DNA of 64,000 nucleotides, taken from the NCBI RefSeq assembly GCF_012935715.1, contig NZ_CP052860.1:744001-808000 (forward strand), in the 5' to 3' direction. The position numbers and the translations under genes were made by a program. The DNA comes from Pseudomonas sp. ADAK13. GTDB taxonomy: Bacteria > Pseudomonadota > Gammaproteobacteria > Pseudomonadales > Pseudomonadaceae. Positions 18,887 through 28,050 of the stretch are shown piece by piece (position 1 is the first letter of the stretch; each line of letters starts with the position of its first letter). The notes under the pieces are model-generated. The model was not told where the DNA came from. It was given only the letters and a program-made list of their open reading frames with translations, and did not search any database.

Positions 18887-19945
18887 TCAGATGTCAGTGT
18901 CGACTTCTTCGACTTCTTCAACCGGCTCACGATTGGCGGCAGCTTTCACGTCCGGTGCAGCGGTCAGCAGCTTGTCACGAATCTGCTTCTCGAGCGTGGC
19001 CGCGATGTCCGGGTTGTCTGCCAGGAACTTGGCCGAGTTGGCCTTGCCCTGACCGATCTTGCTGCCGTTGTAGGCATACCAGGCACCGGACTTCTCAACG
19101 AAACCGTGCAGCACGCCCAGGTCGATCATCTCGCCGTTCAGGTAGATACCCTTGCCGTAGAGGATCTGGAACTCGGCCTGACGGAACGGCGGAGCCACCT
19201 TGTTCTTCACGACTTTAACGCGGGTTTCGCTACCAACAACCTCGTCACCTTCCTTCACCGCGCCGGTACGACGGATGTCCAGACGGACCGAAGCGTAGAA
19301 CTTCAGCGCGTTACCACCGGTAGTGGTTTCCGGGCTGCCGAACATCACGCCGATCTTCATCCGGATCTGGTTGATGAAGATCACCAGGCAGTTGGCATTC
19401 TTGATGTTACCGGTGATTTTACGCAGGGCCTGGGACATCAGACGGGCTTGCAGGCCCACGTGCATGTCACCCATTTCGCCTTCGATTTCAGCCTTCGGCA
19501 CCAGGGCTGCCACGGAGTCGACCACGATCACGTCGATGGCGTTGGAGCGCACCAGCATGTCGGTGATTTCCAGCGCTTGCTCACCGGTGTCCGGTTGCGA
19601 AACCAGCAGGTCGTCAACGTTGACGCCCAGCTTGCCGGCGTATTCAGGATCCAGGGCGTGCTCGGCATCGACGAACGCACAGGTGGCGCCCATTTTTTGT
19701 GCCTGGGCAATCACCGACAGGGTCAGGGTGGTTTTACCGGAAGATTCAGGGCCGTAGATTTCAACGATACGGCCTTTTGGCAGGCCGCCAATGCCGAGCG
19801 CGATGTCCAGACCCAGAGAGCCAGTGGAAATAGCCGGGATCGCCTGACGGTCGTGATCGCCCATACGCATTACGGCACCCTTGCCGAATTGACGTTCGAT
19901 CTGACCCAGGGCCGCAGCCAAGGCTTTCTTCTTGTTGTCGTCCAT
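18887..19945 (-). CDS. recA: RecA recombinase
   Basis: Strand-exchange protein and co-protease for LexA-like repressors. 352 residues. Walker A GPESSGKT near residue 67, Walker [11 protein letters not shown], loop motifs [16 protein letters not shown] and [21 protein letters not shown], and an acidic C-terminus ([13 protein letters not shown]). Start at [13 protein letters not shown], as in all Pseudomonas RecA. A LexA box lies 40 bases upstream. Besides repair, its active filament is the expected trigger for cleavage of the tailocin repressor encoded at 45302. Confidence 0.98.
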   Translation of the reverse strand: MDDNKKKALAAALGQIERQFGKGAVMRMGDHDRQAIPAISTGSLGLDIALGIGGLPKGRIVEIYGPESSGKTTLTLSVIAQAQKMGATCAFVDAEHALDPEYAGKLGVNVDDLLVSQPDTGEQALEITDMLVRSNAIDVIVVDSVAALVPKAEIEGEMGDMHVGLQARLMSQALRKITGNIKNANCLVIFINQIRMKIGVMFGSPETTTGGNALKFYASVRLDIRRTGAVKEGDEVVGSETRVKVVKNKVAPPFRQAEFQILYGKGIYLNGEMIDLGVLHGFVEKSGAWYAYNGSKIGQGKANSAKFLADNPDIAATLEKQIRDKLLTAAPDVKAAANREPVEEVEEVDTDI

Positions 19946-19985
19946 TAAAGTCCTCACGTAATCAATAAGGCCTGGCGGCCAACAC

Positions 19986-20001
19986 CTGTATAAGTAGACA
20001 G
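19986..20001. promoter_or_regulatory. LexA (SOS) box of recA
   Basis: CTGTATAAGTAGACAG: perfect CTGT-N8-ACAG, centred about 48 bases upstream of the recA start codon. Confidence 0.88.
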
Positions 20002-20028
20002 TATTGTTCCACAAAGATCCGTGATCGC

Positions 20029-20529
20029 CTACCCCTGATTTTCTATTTCTGCTGCAGCTCGTCGCAACAAGCCCTCTAGCGCGGCCTTTACCGTTTGTCG
20101 GCGGACCTCGTCGCGGTTGCCGGGGAAGTGTTCGAGCTCGGCGGTAACCTCATCGCCAACCCCAAAGGCCAGCCATACGGTGCCCACCGGCTTGTCCGGC
20201 GAACCACCATCGGGGCCGGCCACGCCGCTGACCGCCACGGCAAAACGCGCCAGGCTTTTCTCCTGGGCGCCGCGGACCATGGCTTCCACCACTTCGCGGC
20301 TGACGGCACCGACTTTCGGGAACAAGGCTTCCGGCACATTCAACTGCCGGGTCTTCTGGCGATTGGAATACGTGACGTAACCGGCCTCGAACCAGGCCGA
20401 ACTGCCGGGAATCCGCGTGATCGCCTCGGCGATACCGCCGCCGGTACAGGACTCGGCCGTGGTGACGTGGGCGTTCAGAACCTGCAAGCGTCGGCCAAGT
20501 TCAGCGGCGAGTTGAGTAATTTCCTTCAC
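20029..20529 (-). CDS. cinA: CinA-like nicotinamide-nucleotide amidohydrolase (PncC)
   Basis: 166-residue stand-alone C-terminal CinA domain, which deamidates NMN to NaMN. Motifs: [21 protein letters not shown] (starting near residue 25), [10 protein letters not shown], and [20 protein letters not shown]. Start codon GTG with GGAG ten bases upstream. The cinA-recA order on one strand is conserved in bacteria. The tailocin operon ends 70 bases upstream, on the same strand. Confidence 0.93.
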   Translation of the reverse strand: MKEITQLAAELGRRLQVLNAHVTTAESCTGGGIAEAITRIPGSSAWFEAGYVTYSNRQKTRQLNVPEALFPKVGAVSREVVEAMVRGAQEKSLARFAVAVSGVAGPDGGSPDKPVGTVWLAFGVGDEVTAELEHFPGNRDEVRRQTVKAALEGLLRRAAAEIENQG

Positions 20530-20600
20530 GGTCGTCTCCTGGAGTGCGCGGGCGTTTGCCTACCCTACAGGAGCCCATGGGCCATGCAAGTTACAAGAGA

Positions 20601-21092
20601 CTAACGCGCGACGGCCCGGACATACGCCTGGCAGGCGCGCAAGGCGATCAGTGCGTTATCGCCGTCGTCGGTGATGGCGATAATTCGTTGAGCATGCGCC
20701 GGGTCAAGTCGGGCTCGCGGGGCTGCATGAACCACGCCGCCGGGGGCGGCGGTGGCTGGCATTGTGCAGCCGTTGGCGGGGTCGCTGGCGTCGAGAAGGA
20801 CTGACAACCGCACATCAGCAGTGGCCAGGCGATCCCGCAGGTGAGCCTGGTCACGTTGTGCATCGGAAAGCTCCCGGGCGTGTTGTTGGTCGCTGGCACT
20901 GAGTTGTTGCTCGAGTGCCAGCCGTTTGTCCTGTTCGGCCTGTTGTTGCTGGCTTTGCGCTTCCGCGTGCATAGCCTCGAGTCGCTCCAGTTGCGTGCCG
21001 TACCGCCAAGCCTGTACCTGCCATGCAACTGCCGCCGAAACCGCCAACGACAGCAAAAAGCCAAGCAGCCGGTACGACGTCAAGAAGCCCAT
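20601..21092 (-). CDS. Rz-like inner-membrane spanin
   Basis: 163 residues: N-terminal transmembrane anchor (FLTSYRLLGFLLSLAVSAAV), then a long charged coiled-coil (about 25-100, rich in Gln/Glu/Ala) as in i-spanins, which link inner to outer membrane and fuse them at the last step of lysis. Start at MGFLTSY. It overlaps the endolysin end by 13 bases, and an Rz1 gene is nested inside it. Last gene of the tailocin operon. Confidence 0.85.
   Translation of the reverse strand: MGFLTSYRLLGFLLSLAVSAAVAWQVQAWRYGTQLERLEAMHAEAQSQQQQAEQDKRLALEQQLSASDQQHARELSDAQRDQAHLRDRLATADVRLSVLLDASDPANGCTMPATAAPGGVVHAAPRARLDPAHAQRIIAITDDGDNALIALRACQAYVRAVAR
20648..20863 (-). CDS. Rz1-like outer-membrane lipoprotein spanin nested inside Rz
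   Basis: 71 residues in a different frame, entirely inside the Rz-like gene. MHNVTRLTCGIAWPLLMCGC gives a short signal with lipobox-type cysteine, followed by a proline-rich segment (CQPPPPPAAW), both hallmarks of Rz1 o-spanins. Nested Rz/Rz1 is a known arrangement in lambda-like phages. The two proteins together span the periplasm. Confidence 0.8.
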   Translation of the reverse strand: MHNVTRLTCGIAWPLLMCGCQSFSTPATPPTAAQCQPPPPPAAWFMQPREPDLTRRMLNELSPSPTTAITH

Positions 21093-21637
21093 AGCACCGC
21101 CTTTGCCCGCGCCCACAACTGCAGACGGTTTTCCAGACCATTAAGTCCGCCATTGATGCGCCGGGTGATGGTGGTGAACTGGTCGTTGTCGGCCAGCTCG
21201 TTCAAGCCATTGCTCTGCCAAAACCACGCGGCGGATTCGCACGCCCATTGCGGCTGCTCCAACAACTCCGGTTGCTGCAACAGAAGCTCATCACCGAACA
21301 GCGCCTGGCTGCACGCCAGGTAGTTGCGCCGTCCGGTAATCTGGATCAGGCCACGGCCGCGATACTTCTGGCCGTCGCCATCGGCTTCGGGGGAGTTGCC
21401 GAGGCGGGCTGCCAGGGTGCCGGTGTCGTATTTGCTCAGGTATTGATCGCTGCCCAGTTCACGTACGTAACGCAGTTCGCCGGACTCATGGCCGATTTGG
21501 GCGAGGAAGGCGGCGATGCGTTTAGGCGTGGTGATTTGGTGAAGCGCGGTGGCCGTATTTAGAGAAGCTAAAAAAATGCCCGCTCTAAGGCGGGCTCCTG
21601 GCATTACCTGGATAAGCTGAGGAAGTGTTATTACCAT
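21080..21637 (-). CDS. GH19 endolysin (chitinase-like lysozyme)
   Basis: 185-residue glycoside hydrolase family 19 enzyme that cuts peptidoglycan so that tailocins can leave the cell. Motifs: AAFLAQIGHESGELRYVRE with the likely catalytic Glu in GHESGE, KYRGRGLIQITGRRNY, and a late TRRINGGLNGLENR. No signal peptide, so it needs the holin encoded at 44368. Its first codons (about residues 13-24) coincide with a terminator-like hairpin with a T7 run at 21570-21596. Confidence 0.9.
   Translation of the reverse strand: MVITLPQLIQVMPGARLRAGIFLASLNTATALHQITTPKRIAAFLAQIGHESGELRYVRELGSDQYLSKYDTGTLAARLGNSPEADGDGQKYRGRGLIQITGRRNYLACSQALFGDELLLQQPELLEQPQWACESAAWFWQSNGLNELADNDQFTTITRRINGGLNGLENRLQLWARAKAVLWAS
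21570..21596 (-). terminator. Terminator-like hairpin inside the endolysin 5' coding region
   Basis: Reading leftward: AGCCCGCC TTAG AGCGGGCA followed by TTTTTTT. It has the form of an intrinsic terminator in the sense of the operon, yet lies within codons 13-24 of the endolysin gene. Confidence 0.55.
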
Positions 21638-21665
21638 CGTTCTTTACTCTCGCTGCCCGCGACGC

Positions 21666-22103
21666 TTACTTAGCAACTGCGTCCAACCAAGGCAATGCAA
21701 CAGGTCGCTTGGCAATCGACGGGAAGCTCTCAACCTGGGGCCAATCACGCAGTGCTTGAGTGTATGTGAGCAACTCTTTGAACTGCTCGGTGGAGAGCGT
21801 GGTTTTCAATTCCATGTCCAACTGATCACGATGGCGATCACGGACCCAACTGATGCGCTGAATTTCCGAATCACGCCACATGCGCTCATTTGCCTGGACC
21901 TCAGAGTCAGACATGACGGGGTCGATATGTTCCTGGCACTGCTCCCCCGAATCGATCAGCAAACGCACCGCGCGATAAACTTCCGGTGTTTCTGCTTCAG
22001 TCACATGGTAGGGATAGCCGTCCAAGGTGACTAAGTAACTACCGTCTTTTTTAAGATAGATGTCCTCTATGTTGTACTGCTCGGGACGTTGTTCGTTATC
22101 CAT
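21666..22103 (-). CDS. Tail fibre assembly chaperone (Mu-type module)
   Basis: 145 residues. The C-terminal part (TLSTEQFKELLTYTQALRDW, then PQVESFP) is the conserved core of phage tail-fibre assembly proteins, which help the fibre trimerise. The ATG at 22103 overlaps the fibre stop (TAATG) and has GGAGG upstream. The C-terminal core resembles that of the second chaperone at 38657 (LRDWPESQYFP). Confidence 0.8.
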   Translation of the reverse strand: MDNEQRPEQYNIEDIYLKKDGSYLVTLDGYPYHVTEAETPEVYRAVRLLIDSGEQCQEHIDPVMSDSEVQANERMWRDSEIQRISWVRDRHRDQLDMELKTTLSTEQFKELLTYTQALRDWPQVESFPSIAKRPVALPWLDAVAK

Positions 22104-23218
22104 TACTGAATCCTCCATGCAAAACCGACGCTATTTCCGTTACCCACTGCGGTGCCTCCAGCGGCCACTCCGCTGGTGCCCCCAAGTGCCTGACCATTGC
22201 TGTTGTAATTGGCACAGAAATAGGCCCACGTTCCGCCGGCCGGGAGCGCACTGCCCAACGAAATCCATTGCCCAGCTACTGGTTTTAAAAAGCTGGAAGC
22301 TGACAGCGCATCGGTAATCCCGTAACCCGCCAGCGTAGTAGCCACGTTCGCTTTACGCGCAGGGTCAAAATTCCCGGAAGTCCAAGCTGTCTGTGATCCC
22401 CACATGAGTTCGCCTGCAGAGTTCATAGCCAAAGACCTGGCAATCAGCCCCGCCCAGTGGAACAGGATTCGCGGTGCATAGTCGAAACCGGTCTGGGTGT
22501 TAGTGACTTCCTGCGCCTCACGAATTTCCAACGCACCACCGGCACCATTGCCAAGCTCCCCCAAGACTTGCGCGGACAAACTAGGTCGTTGACGGCTGGT
22601 GCCCCCAACCACTAATGCATCAGTAATTCCATATCCTGCCAGTGATGTTGCTTTATCTGCTTTGGCAGCCGGATTGAAGTTCCCGTCATGCCACAACATG
22701 CGCCATGCGCCGCTGCCATCTTCAGCAAGCCTGCGCATACCAAACCACTCCCCCGTAACGCCGGAAAGAAGGTCAAAGCCATACTTTCGATCGGGATACT
22801 TTAAGTGCAGCCCAGCGCCATAGCTCACAGCTGCAGGTTTATCAGTAGTAGCCTCAGTTACGCTTATAAACTGAGAGACAGGAAGATCCGACACTGCACC
22901 TTTAACAATAGGAGCAGCCGCAAGAAGGCCTCCCGCCCCCGCAGGCATACCATCGGTAATCCCATACCCCGCCAACGTCGCCGGCTTGTTTTTCAACTTC
23001 AACCAATCACTCAACACACTCAACGCTTGCGCCAGCTGATCGGTCTTCGTCTCATCCGGCGCAATCCCCGCCGCCGCCAGCACATTCAAAATTTCCTGCG
23101 TAACCCCATTCCCCCACGCCGCCGGAATCAAACTCCCCGGCGTCCCGGTCACCGGGTTTTCATCCACAAACTTGCCATTCACCAGCCCAACGCTGGGCAC
23201 ACTCTTTGGATAATCCAC
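22103..23218 (-). CDS. Tail fibre (Mu-type module)
   Basis: 371-residue receptor-binding fibre. It has an N-terminal attachment region (VGLVNGKFVDENPVTGTPGS) and three copies of a fibre repeat, LAGYGITDG/LAGYGITDA, at about residues 82, 193 and 295, the pattern of phage tail-collar/GITD repeat fibres. The Gly/Asn-rich C-terminus (NSNGQALGGTSGVAAGGTAV) is the probable receptor-binding end and sets the killing range. Followed by its chaperone with a one-base overlap. Confidence 0.85.
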   Translation of the reverse strand: MDYPKSVPSVGLVNGKFVDENPVTGTPGSLIPAAWGNGVTQEILNVLAAAGIAPDETKTDQLAQALSVLSDWLKLKNKPATLAGYGITDGMPAGAGGLLAAAPIVKGAVSDLPVSQFISVTEATTDKPAAVSYGAGLHLKYPDRKYGFDLLSGVTGEWFGMRRLAEDGSGAWRMLWHDGNFNPAAKADKATSLAGYGITDALVVGGTSRQRPSLSAQVLGELGNGAGGALEIREAQEVTNTQTGFDYAPRILFHWAGLIARSLAMNSAGELMWGSQTAWTSGNFDPARKANVATTLAGYGITDALSASSFLKPVAGQWISLGSALPAGGTWAYFCANYNSNGQALGGTSGVAAGGTAVGNGNSVGFAWRIQ

Positions 23219-23229
23219 GCTTCTATCCT

Positions 23230-23829
23230 CTAGTCATAATTGATGTGCACCTGCGTATGAGCAGGTGCGCTGCGATGAATCAGGCACTCCAGGGCATTCC
23301 CCGGGTTGACGCCAAACCGCTCTCCCCAATAACTCGCACCGAACCGCCGGCCCAGGTGCTGGCGGCCGCCGGTGTTGAGGGTCCACATGAAGTGCGCCTG
23401 CCAGGTGCCGAAATGCGCGGCACCAAACCGCGAGCGGCCCATGCGCGGGGCGCGATGTTCAGTGACACTGGCGTCCGGATAGCCCTGGCTGCGGGCGATT
23501 TCGATGTAGTACGCGGCGCGCTGGCTGCCCACCGCCAACAGGCGTCTACGCACCGCCAGGCGACGGTCGTCGTACAGCGGGCTCAAGCCCAGGCAAGGGT
23601 CGGGCAGTTGCATCACCCTTTCCCACTCGGGCACCAGTTCGCTGACCGTCACCGGGTCCATCTCGTTTTGCAGGTCGCAGGCCCGGGCGTCGATGCGCGT
23701 GAGTTCTTCGGCGATGCCTTTGAGCACCGTCTCCAACTGCGGCACCGTCTCCAGATCCCAGGCCGGACCGCTGGGCAACAAGGCGATCAGTTGTTCTTGA
23801 TACTGGCCAGCGGTCCTTACTCCAGCCAT
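23230..23829 (-). CDS. Mu gp48-like tail protein (YmfQ/DUF2313)
   Basis: 199 residues of the DUF2313 baseplate family: QYQEQLIALLPSGPAWDLE at the N-terminus, and conserved EWERVMQLPDPC and RRLAVRRRLLAVGSQRAAYY. Equivalent in position to P2 gpI/Mu gp48: between the baseplate J-like protein and the fibre. Overlaps the J-like gene end by 13 bases. Confidence 0.85.
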   Translation of the reverse strand: MAGVRTAGQYQEQLIALLPSGPAWDLETVPQLETVLKGIAEELTRIDARACDLQNEMDPVTVSELVPEWERVMQLPDPCLGLSPLYDDRRLAVRRRLLAVGSQRAAYYIEIARSQGYPDASVTEHRAPRMGRSRFGAAHFGTWQAHFMWTLNTGGRQHLGRRFGASYWGERFGVNPGNALECLIHRSAPAHTQVHINYD

Positions 23830-24857
23830 GTGATACCTCCGAACACCAGCAACTGATTCGTCGCTGCCGTAACGTCCGCCAGCGGGCTTGTCAGGTTGTG
23901 ATCGGTCTCACCGGTCGCAGTGCTGATGGCTTCGGCGATATGGGTCAGCAGCAAGGTCTCACCCAGCCCCGCCTCGCGGTTGTGCAAGTCCCGCAGTTGA
24001 GCCTCAACCGCCGCCCGCACGCCGCTGGTGTCGGGTGTCAGCCGCAGCTGATAAGCCACCGGCTTCATCACGGGCGCCAACACATACACATCAGCCGTCA
24101 CCGGCCGCAGTGGTTCGATATGGGCTTGCACCTGCGCCAACTGCGCTGCATTCGGGATCGGCTGCGGATCGTCATCACGCATCACGAACACCCCCACCGT
24201 CCCCGGCCCGAGGTAATTGCCGCGACACCACGCGCGGGTAATCCCGGGCACTTCGAGTGACCAGGTCTCGTAATCCTGCGCCGAACCGCCCTGGGGAATA
24301 ACCCGGTAGGAACGAATCACCCGCGCCCGCAGCGACTCCAGGGTTTCCCGCCCCACGCCGCCGGTCAGCCCCGGCGCCAGCACGGTAAAGGTCGAGCCGA
24401 TACCTTGCAGCGGCTGCACCGCAACCAGGCTCAGCCCGGCGTCGGCATTACCCAGCGCGCCGGCGTCCATCGCCTGTACCGTGGTGGTGTTGAGGCCCGC
24501 GTGGGTTGTACCGGCAGCAGTGACTTTGAAGCTGCGGCCATCACTGGCTTGCAGCAGCGTGTCCACATCCAGCACCGCGCCCGCCGCCGCGGTAAAACTC
24601 ACGCTGCCAGTGGCCGCCACCGCGGCCTTGCGCGCCTGGTTCAAGCGCAACGCGGCAATGCGCTCCAGGGTGGATTCATCCGCGGTATCCGGCAGGATCT
24701 GCTCAGCGATCCAATCGAGATAACCGTACAGGCCGAACGCCGCACCACTCAGGGTACGCGCCAGAACCTGGGCATCGGACTGGCGCAGCGAATCGCTGGC
24801 CAGGTCGCTTTGGGTGCGTTTGATCAGCACCGGCAGCGAAGGGGTTTCAAACGGCAT
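23817..24857 (-). CDS. Baseplate J-like protein (Mu gp47)
   Basis: 346-residue baseplate wedge protein. MPFETPSLPVLIKRTQSDLA at the start, the repeated-looking central Ala-rich region, and VTRAWCRGNYLGPGTVGVF with QDYETWSLEVPGITRAW typical of gp47/J proteins. Overlaps gp46-like and gp48-like genes, consistent with translational coupling. Confidence 0.9.
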   Translation of the reverse strand: MPFETPSLPVLIKRTQSDLASDSLRQSDAQVLARTLSGAAFGLYGYLDWIAEQILPDTADESTLERIAALRLNQARKAAVAATGSVSFTAAAGAVLDVDTLLQASDGRSFKVTAAGTTHAGLNTTTVQAMDAGALGNADAGLSLVAVQPLQGIGSTFTVLAPGLTGGVGRETLESLRARVIRSYRVIPQGGSAQDYETWSLEVPGITRAWCRGNYLGPGTVGVFVMRDDDPQPIPNAAQLAQVQAHIEPLRPVTADVYVLAPVMKPVAYQLRLTPDTSGVRAAVEAQLRDLHNREAGLGETLLLTHIAEAISTATGETDHNLTSPLADVTAATNQLLVFGGITWLE

Positions 24858-25245
24858 AGATCACCTGCCAACTGTTATCAGGGTTGATGTCCAGGCGCTC
24901 GCCGTCGGCCAGGGTCAGCTGCGTGCGCAGGTTGAGGCGCTGGGCGTCGAGGCGTTCACTGAGGACTTCGATGGCGCTGCAATGCCCATCGTCGATCAGC
25001 CATTGCAGGGCTTCGCGGGCATAGAATTCGGCGTCCAGTTGCGTCTGGCGGGTCAGCTTGACCCGGCGCAGCAGCCACAGCCTTGAGCCGATACGGTCGT
25101 CGGCCACGCTGGGAAAACTGTCGCCCCACCAGCCGAAGCGCTCGTCATCGTCAACGGCATCGTCCGGCGCGGCACGGCGCCAGGTGAACAGGCTGATCAG
25201 CACCGAACGGGTCAGGGCATTTTTCAGGTTGTCGGAGACAAACAT
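24847..25245 (-). CDS. Mu gp46-like baseplate protein
   Basis: 132 residues of the GP46/W family: SVLISLFTWRRA, FGWWGDSFPSV, GSRLWLLRRVKLT. The ATG at 25245 overlaps the gp45-like stop (TGATG); the GTG three bases earlier is less likely. The protein is a wedge component equivalent to gp25/W. Confidence 0.85.
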   Translation of the reverse strand: MFVSDNLKNALTRSVLISLFTWRRAAPDDAVDDDERFGWWGDSFPSVADDRIGSRLWLLRRVKLTRQTQLDAEFYAREALQWLIDDGHCSAIEVLSERLDAQRLNLRTQLTLADGERLDINPDNSWQVIYAV

Positions 25246-25754
25246 CACTGGCCTCCCGCCGGCGCGCCGGTCTGGCCATTGCCGGGCTGCACGCCCACAT
25301 GCACGTGCCGGATCTGGCTGATACCGCCGGCAATCTGGTCGCCCTGGGAGATGATCTTGCCGCTCTGGGTCAGGGTCGGCGTATCGATGTTCACGGCGCT
25401 GCTGGCGCGGATGTTCAGGGTGCCGGTTTCAATATCGATCACCCGCCCGCGCTTGAAGTGAACCTTGTCGCCTTCGTCGGTGTAGATCGCCACTTCACCC
25501 GGTGCCAGGGACTGCAACCGATAGCGACGATCAGCCACCACCAACACGATGGCATGGGAACGGTCGCCACCCAGGAACGTGGCGATGCCTTCTGCACCGG
25601 CCAGCGGGTTGCTGGTAAAGCCGTAGGGTTCGAAGTGCTCCATGTCGTCGTTCACTTCGCCTGCGGTCAGGCGCATTTGCAGCGATTGCAGCTTGGTGGC
25701 CGAGTGGGCGAGCACGACAGTGCCGCGCGCCAGCAGGCGAGTCAGTAGGCTCAT
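25245..25754 (-). CDS. Baseplate spike protein V (Mu gp45)
   Basis: 169-residue membrane-piercing spike. OB-like N-terminal part (LTAGEVNDDMEHFEPYGFTS), DRSHAIVLVVADRRYR, and a C-terminal beta-helix ending HVHVGVQPGNGQTG; the HxHxG-type tip suggests a bound iron ion as in Mu gp45. AAGGA precedes the ATG; 16 upstream in-frame codons are excluded as not family-like. Confidence 0.88.
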   Translation of the reverse strand: MSLLTRLLARGTVVLAHSATKLQSLQMRLTAGEVNDDMEHFEPYGFTSNPLAGAEGIATFLGGDRSHAIVLVVADRRYRLQSLAPGEVAIYTDEGDKVHFKRGRVIDIETGTLNIRASSAVNIDTPTLTQSGKIISQGDQIAGGISQIRHVHVGVQPGNGQTGAPAGGQ

Positions 25755-25770
25755 GGAAATTCCTTGGAGG

Positions 25771-26808
25771 TTAAGCAGAGGGCAACAGATTGGCATCAAA
25801 GGTGGACGGGGGCGCCACCTGCAGGGTGGTGATCGAACCTTGCTCGGAAAGCGAATAAGTAATCCTGGAGATCAGCAGGTCCTGGTCGAAACCCAGCACC
25901 GGATCGATCACTCGCACCAACAGGTTGTGGCGCCACAGATCGCCGTTGGACTGCCGCCAGCCTTGCACGGTGTAGGTGGTGGTCAGGGCCTTCCCAGTGC
26001 GAGTAGCACGCTCCCAGTCGGCGCGTTGCTGAGCCAGCTCAGGCGTCAACTGCGTCGGTTCGCTGATCACCGTGACGCGTTTTCGCGTGGCTTTTTCATC
26101 CCGGGAAATGCCTGAAACCTCACTCACCGCCGTCGCGCTTTTCTGATCATCGCCCTTGTGCTGGCCGATGACCCGGTACTCGGAAAACACCGAGCCAAAG
26201 TCCCTCGGAGCATTCGCCGAAAGGATGTTCTTGCCCAGTTCCAGGCTGTCATTGGCACGCCCGGCACTGCCGGGCAACGCCAACACCAGGCGTCCGTCCG
26301 CGTCGTCGGTGGAGAACACCCGATACAACGTCAGCAAGCGGTCGATGGATTGAAATACCGTCTCGCCGGGCACGATGCTGTGGGTATGCAAACGCGTGGT
26401 CTCGGCAATCTCGCTGAGCACCTCGACGCCATAGGTCGCCGTCAGTGCACGCACGATGCTCAGCACACTTTGCCCGCGCCACTGACCGGGCTGGTTGATC
26501 GCGGCGCAGTCCACCAGGTCCTGGGTCAGCGAACCGCCCTCGATACTCAGGCTGATCTGTTTGCCGTCATAGCTGACCGGCACCTTGAACACAAAGCCGG
26601 TGAGCACCAGGTCGCAACCGATCCGTACCTGGCAGCGGGCACCCGGTTTGATTGGCACCGCCAGGGTTTGCCCGGGCCATTGCCAGGTGATGTTGAGGGT
26701 GAAGGTGCGAAACTGGCGTTCCAGGTCGGCGCTGATTTCGACGCTTTTCCAGCCGCCATAGTCCAGGCCGTCAACCGTCAGCGTGACGGCATTGTCCAAC
26801 TCGTTCAT
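25771..26808 (-). CDS. Baseplate hub protein (Mu gp44)
   Basis: 345 residues, gpD/gp27-like hub on which the spike sits. Starts MNELDNAVTLTVDGLDYGGW; VKIGxxV-like RCQVRIGCDLVLTGFVFK and the conserved-looking RVISEPTQL region fit the family. Three bases separate it from the gp43-like gene. Confidence 0.85.
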   Translation of the reverse strand: MNELDNAVTLTVDGLDYGGWKSVEISADLERQFRTFTLNITWQWPGQTLAVPIKPGARCQVRIGCDLVLTGFVFKVPVSYDGKQISLSIEGGSLTQDLVDCAAINQPGQWRGQSVLSIVRALTATYGVEVLSEIAETTRLHTHSIVPGETVFQSIDRLLTLYRVFSTDDADGRLVLALPGSAGRANDSLELGKNILSANAPRDFGSVFSEYRVIGQHKGDDQKSATAVSEVSGISRDEKATRKRVTVISEPTQLTPELAQQRADWERATRTGKALTTTYTVQGWRQSNGDLWRHNLLVRVIDPVLGFDQDLLISRITYSLSEQGSITTLQVAPPSTFDANLLPSA

Positions 26809-26811
26809 GGA

Positions 26812-28050
26812 TTACTCCCTGACCACTTGCAGATCGGCAGGCGGCAGGAAGCCCGGATGGGCCACCCGATTGCGTTGCACCACCTCGCCCACTCGCGTCG
26901 CATCACCAAAGCGCTGATACGCCAACAGCAAAGCCGGCATGCTGCGCATTGGCGTCAGGTTGACCAGCCGAACGCCGGACGAGGCCACTGCCGTCAGGTG
27001 AGTGAACATCTGTTGGCGCAGGTCGTTCAGCGCCACGTAGTGACCGGCGTCGGCCTTGAGTGCGGACTGCCACATGGCCTCGTTCAGAAGGTCACGCAGC
27101 ACCAGCACATCGTCAGCCACCGGCACTTCACGACGCTGCACCGGCTGCGCCGCCTGTTGCGCCAGGGACGGCGTGGTGCTGAGGGTCACCGGTTTGGTCG
27201 CCACCGGTACGTCCGCCAGCCAATGGGCAATCTTCACCCACAACGCATCCTGTACGAGGTTGGCAGTAGCCTGCACTGCCGCGACGCTGTCCTTGCCGGT
27301 GGTCAGCTTCGGCACATCGATGTTGCGCGCCGCTTCCACCTGCTGCGAGAGGTTGGCCAACATGCCGCGGTAGCCCGTGCGGGCAAACGCCTTCAGCTCC
27401 TTCACATCGCCGAGCAGGCCCTTGAACTCGGCGCTCAACTCCTTGGGCACTTCCTTGATGGCTTTGACCAAGGCATTCAGGTCACCATACAACTGAATCA
27501 GTGGGGCAAACTGCTGCTCAATCACCTGGTAAACCTCTGCCAGGCCATTGCGCAACGCCTGGATGCCCACCCGCGCCTGCTTCACCAGCGCGACGGCCTG
27601 CTCAAAACGCAGTACTGCCGACCCCAGCAAACTGTCGGCCGACACCAGCAATAGCTGGCGGGTATTGACCGCTGCCGTGGGAAACTTCAAAGGCTCGTCG
27701 GGATAAAACTTCAGGGCAAACGTCACCAACCCGCCATCCTGACGGGTCTGGGTCATTTCGCATTCGCCGACCTTGACCTGCAACCTTCCCAGCCAAGGGT
27801 GCACCAGCTCGCCGGCGCCCTCCTCCAGGGCCTTGAGCAACTTGTCGCGTTGCTCCAGGCAATCCTCGCCCACCACAAACGCCGTCAGCTCATGCACCCT
27901 GGATTGCTGGCCGAGCCCTTCAAAGAACGGCAGGTCGCGCTGAGGGTATTCGTGCAACTGGCCCTTCTTGCCGACCGGGACTTTCGCCTGGTCGACCCAA
28001 AACCCGACGCCACGAAACGACGCCGGCAACAAACGATCACGCCAGCTCAT
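26812..28050 (-). CDS. DNA circularisation protein N-terminal family (Mu gp43)
   Basis: 412 residues. N-terminal MSWRDRLLPASFRGVGFWVD and HEYPQRDLPFFEGLGQQSR match the domain at the start of Mu gp43/N proteins; despite its name it is a tail/baseplate component, and here there is no phage DNA to circularise. Start at MSWRD; overlaps the tape-measure stop by 14 bases. Confidence 0.87.
   Translation of the reverse strand: MSWRDRLLPASFRGVGFWVDQAKVPVGKKGQLHEYPQRDLPFFEGLGQQSRVHELTAFVVGEDCLEQRDKLLKALEEGAGELVHPWLGRLQVKVGECEMTQTRQDGGLVTFALKFYPDEPLKFPTAAVNTRQLLLVSADSLLGSAVLRFEQAVALVKQARVGIQALRNGLAEVYQVIEQQFAPLIQLYGDLNALVKAIKEVPKELSAEFKGLLGDVKELKAFARTGYRGMLANLSQQVEAARNIDVPKLTTGKDSVAAVQATANLVQDALWVKIAHWLADVPVATKPVTLSTTPSLAQQAAQPVQRREVPVADDVLVLRDLLNEAMWQSALKADAGHYVALNDLRQQMFTHLTAVASSGVRLVNLTPMRSMPALLLAYQRFGDATRVGEVVQRNRVAHPGFLPPADLQVVRE

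Noticed and set aside
26158..27654. 498-codon ORF on the plus strand opposite the Mu-type gp44/gp43 genes
   Set aside because: Antisense shadow with low-complexity His/Gln/Arg composition; the minus-strand genes have clear family motifs and overlapping starts.
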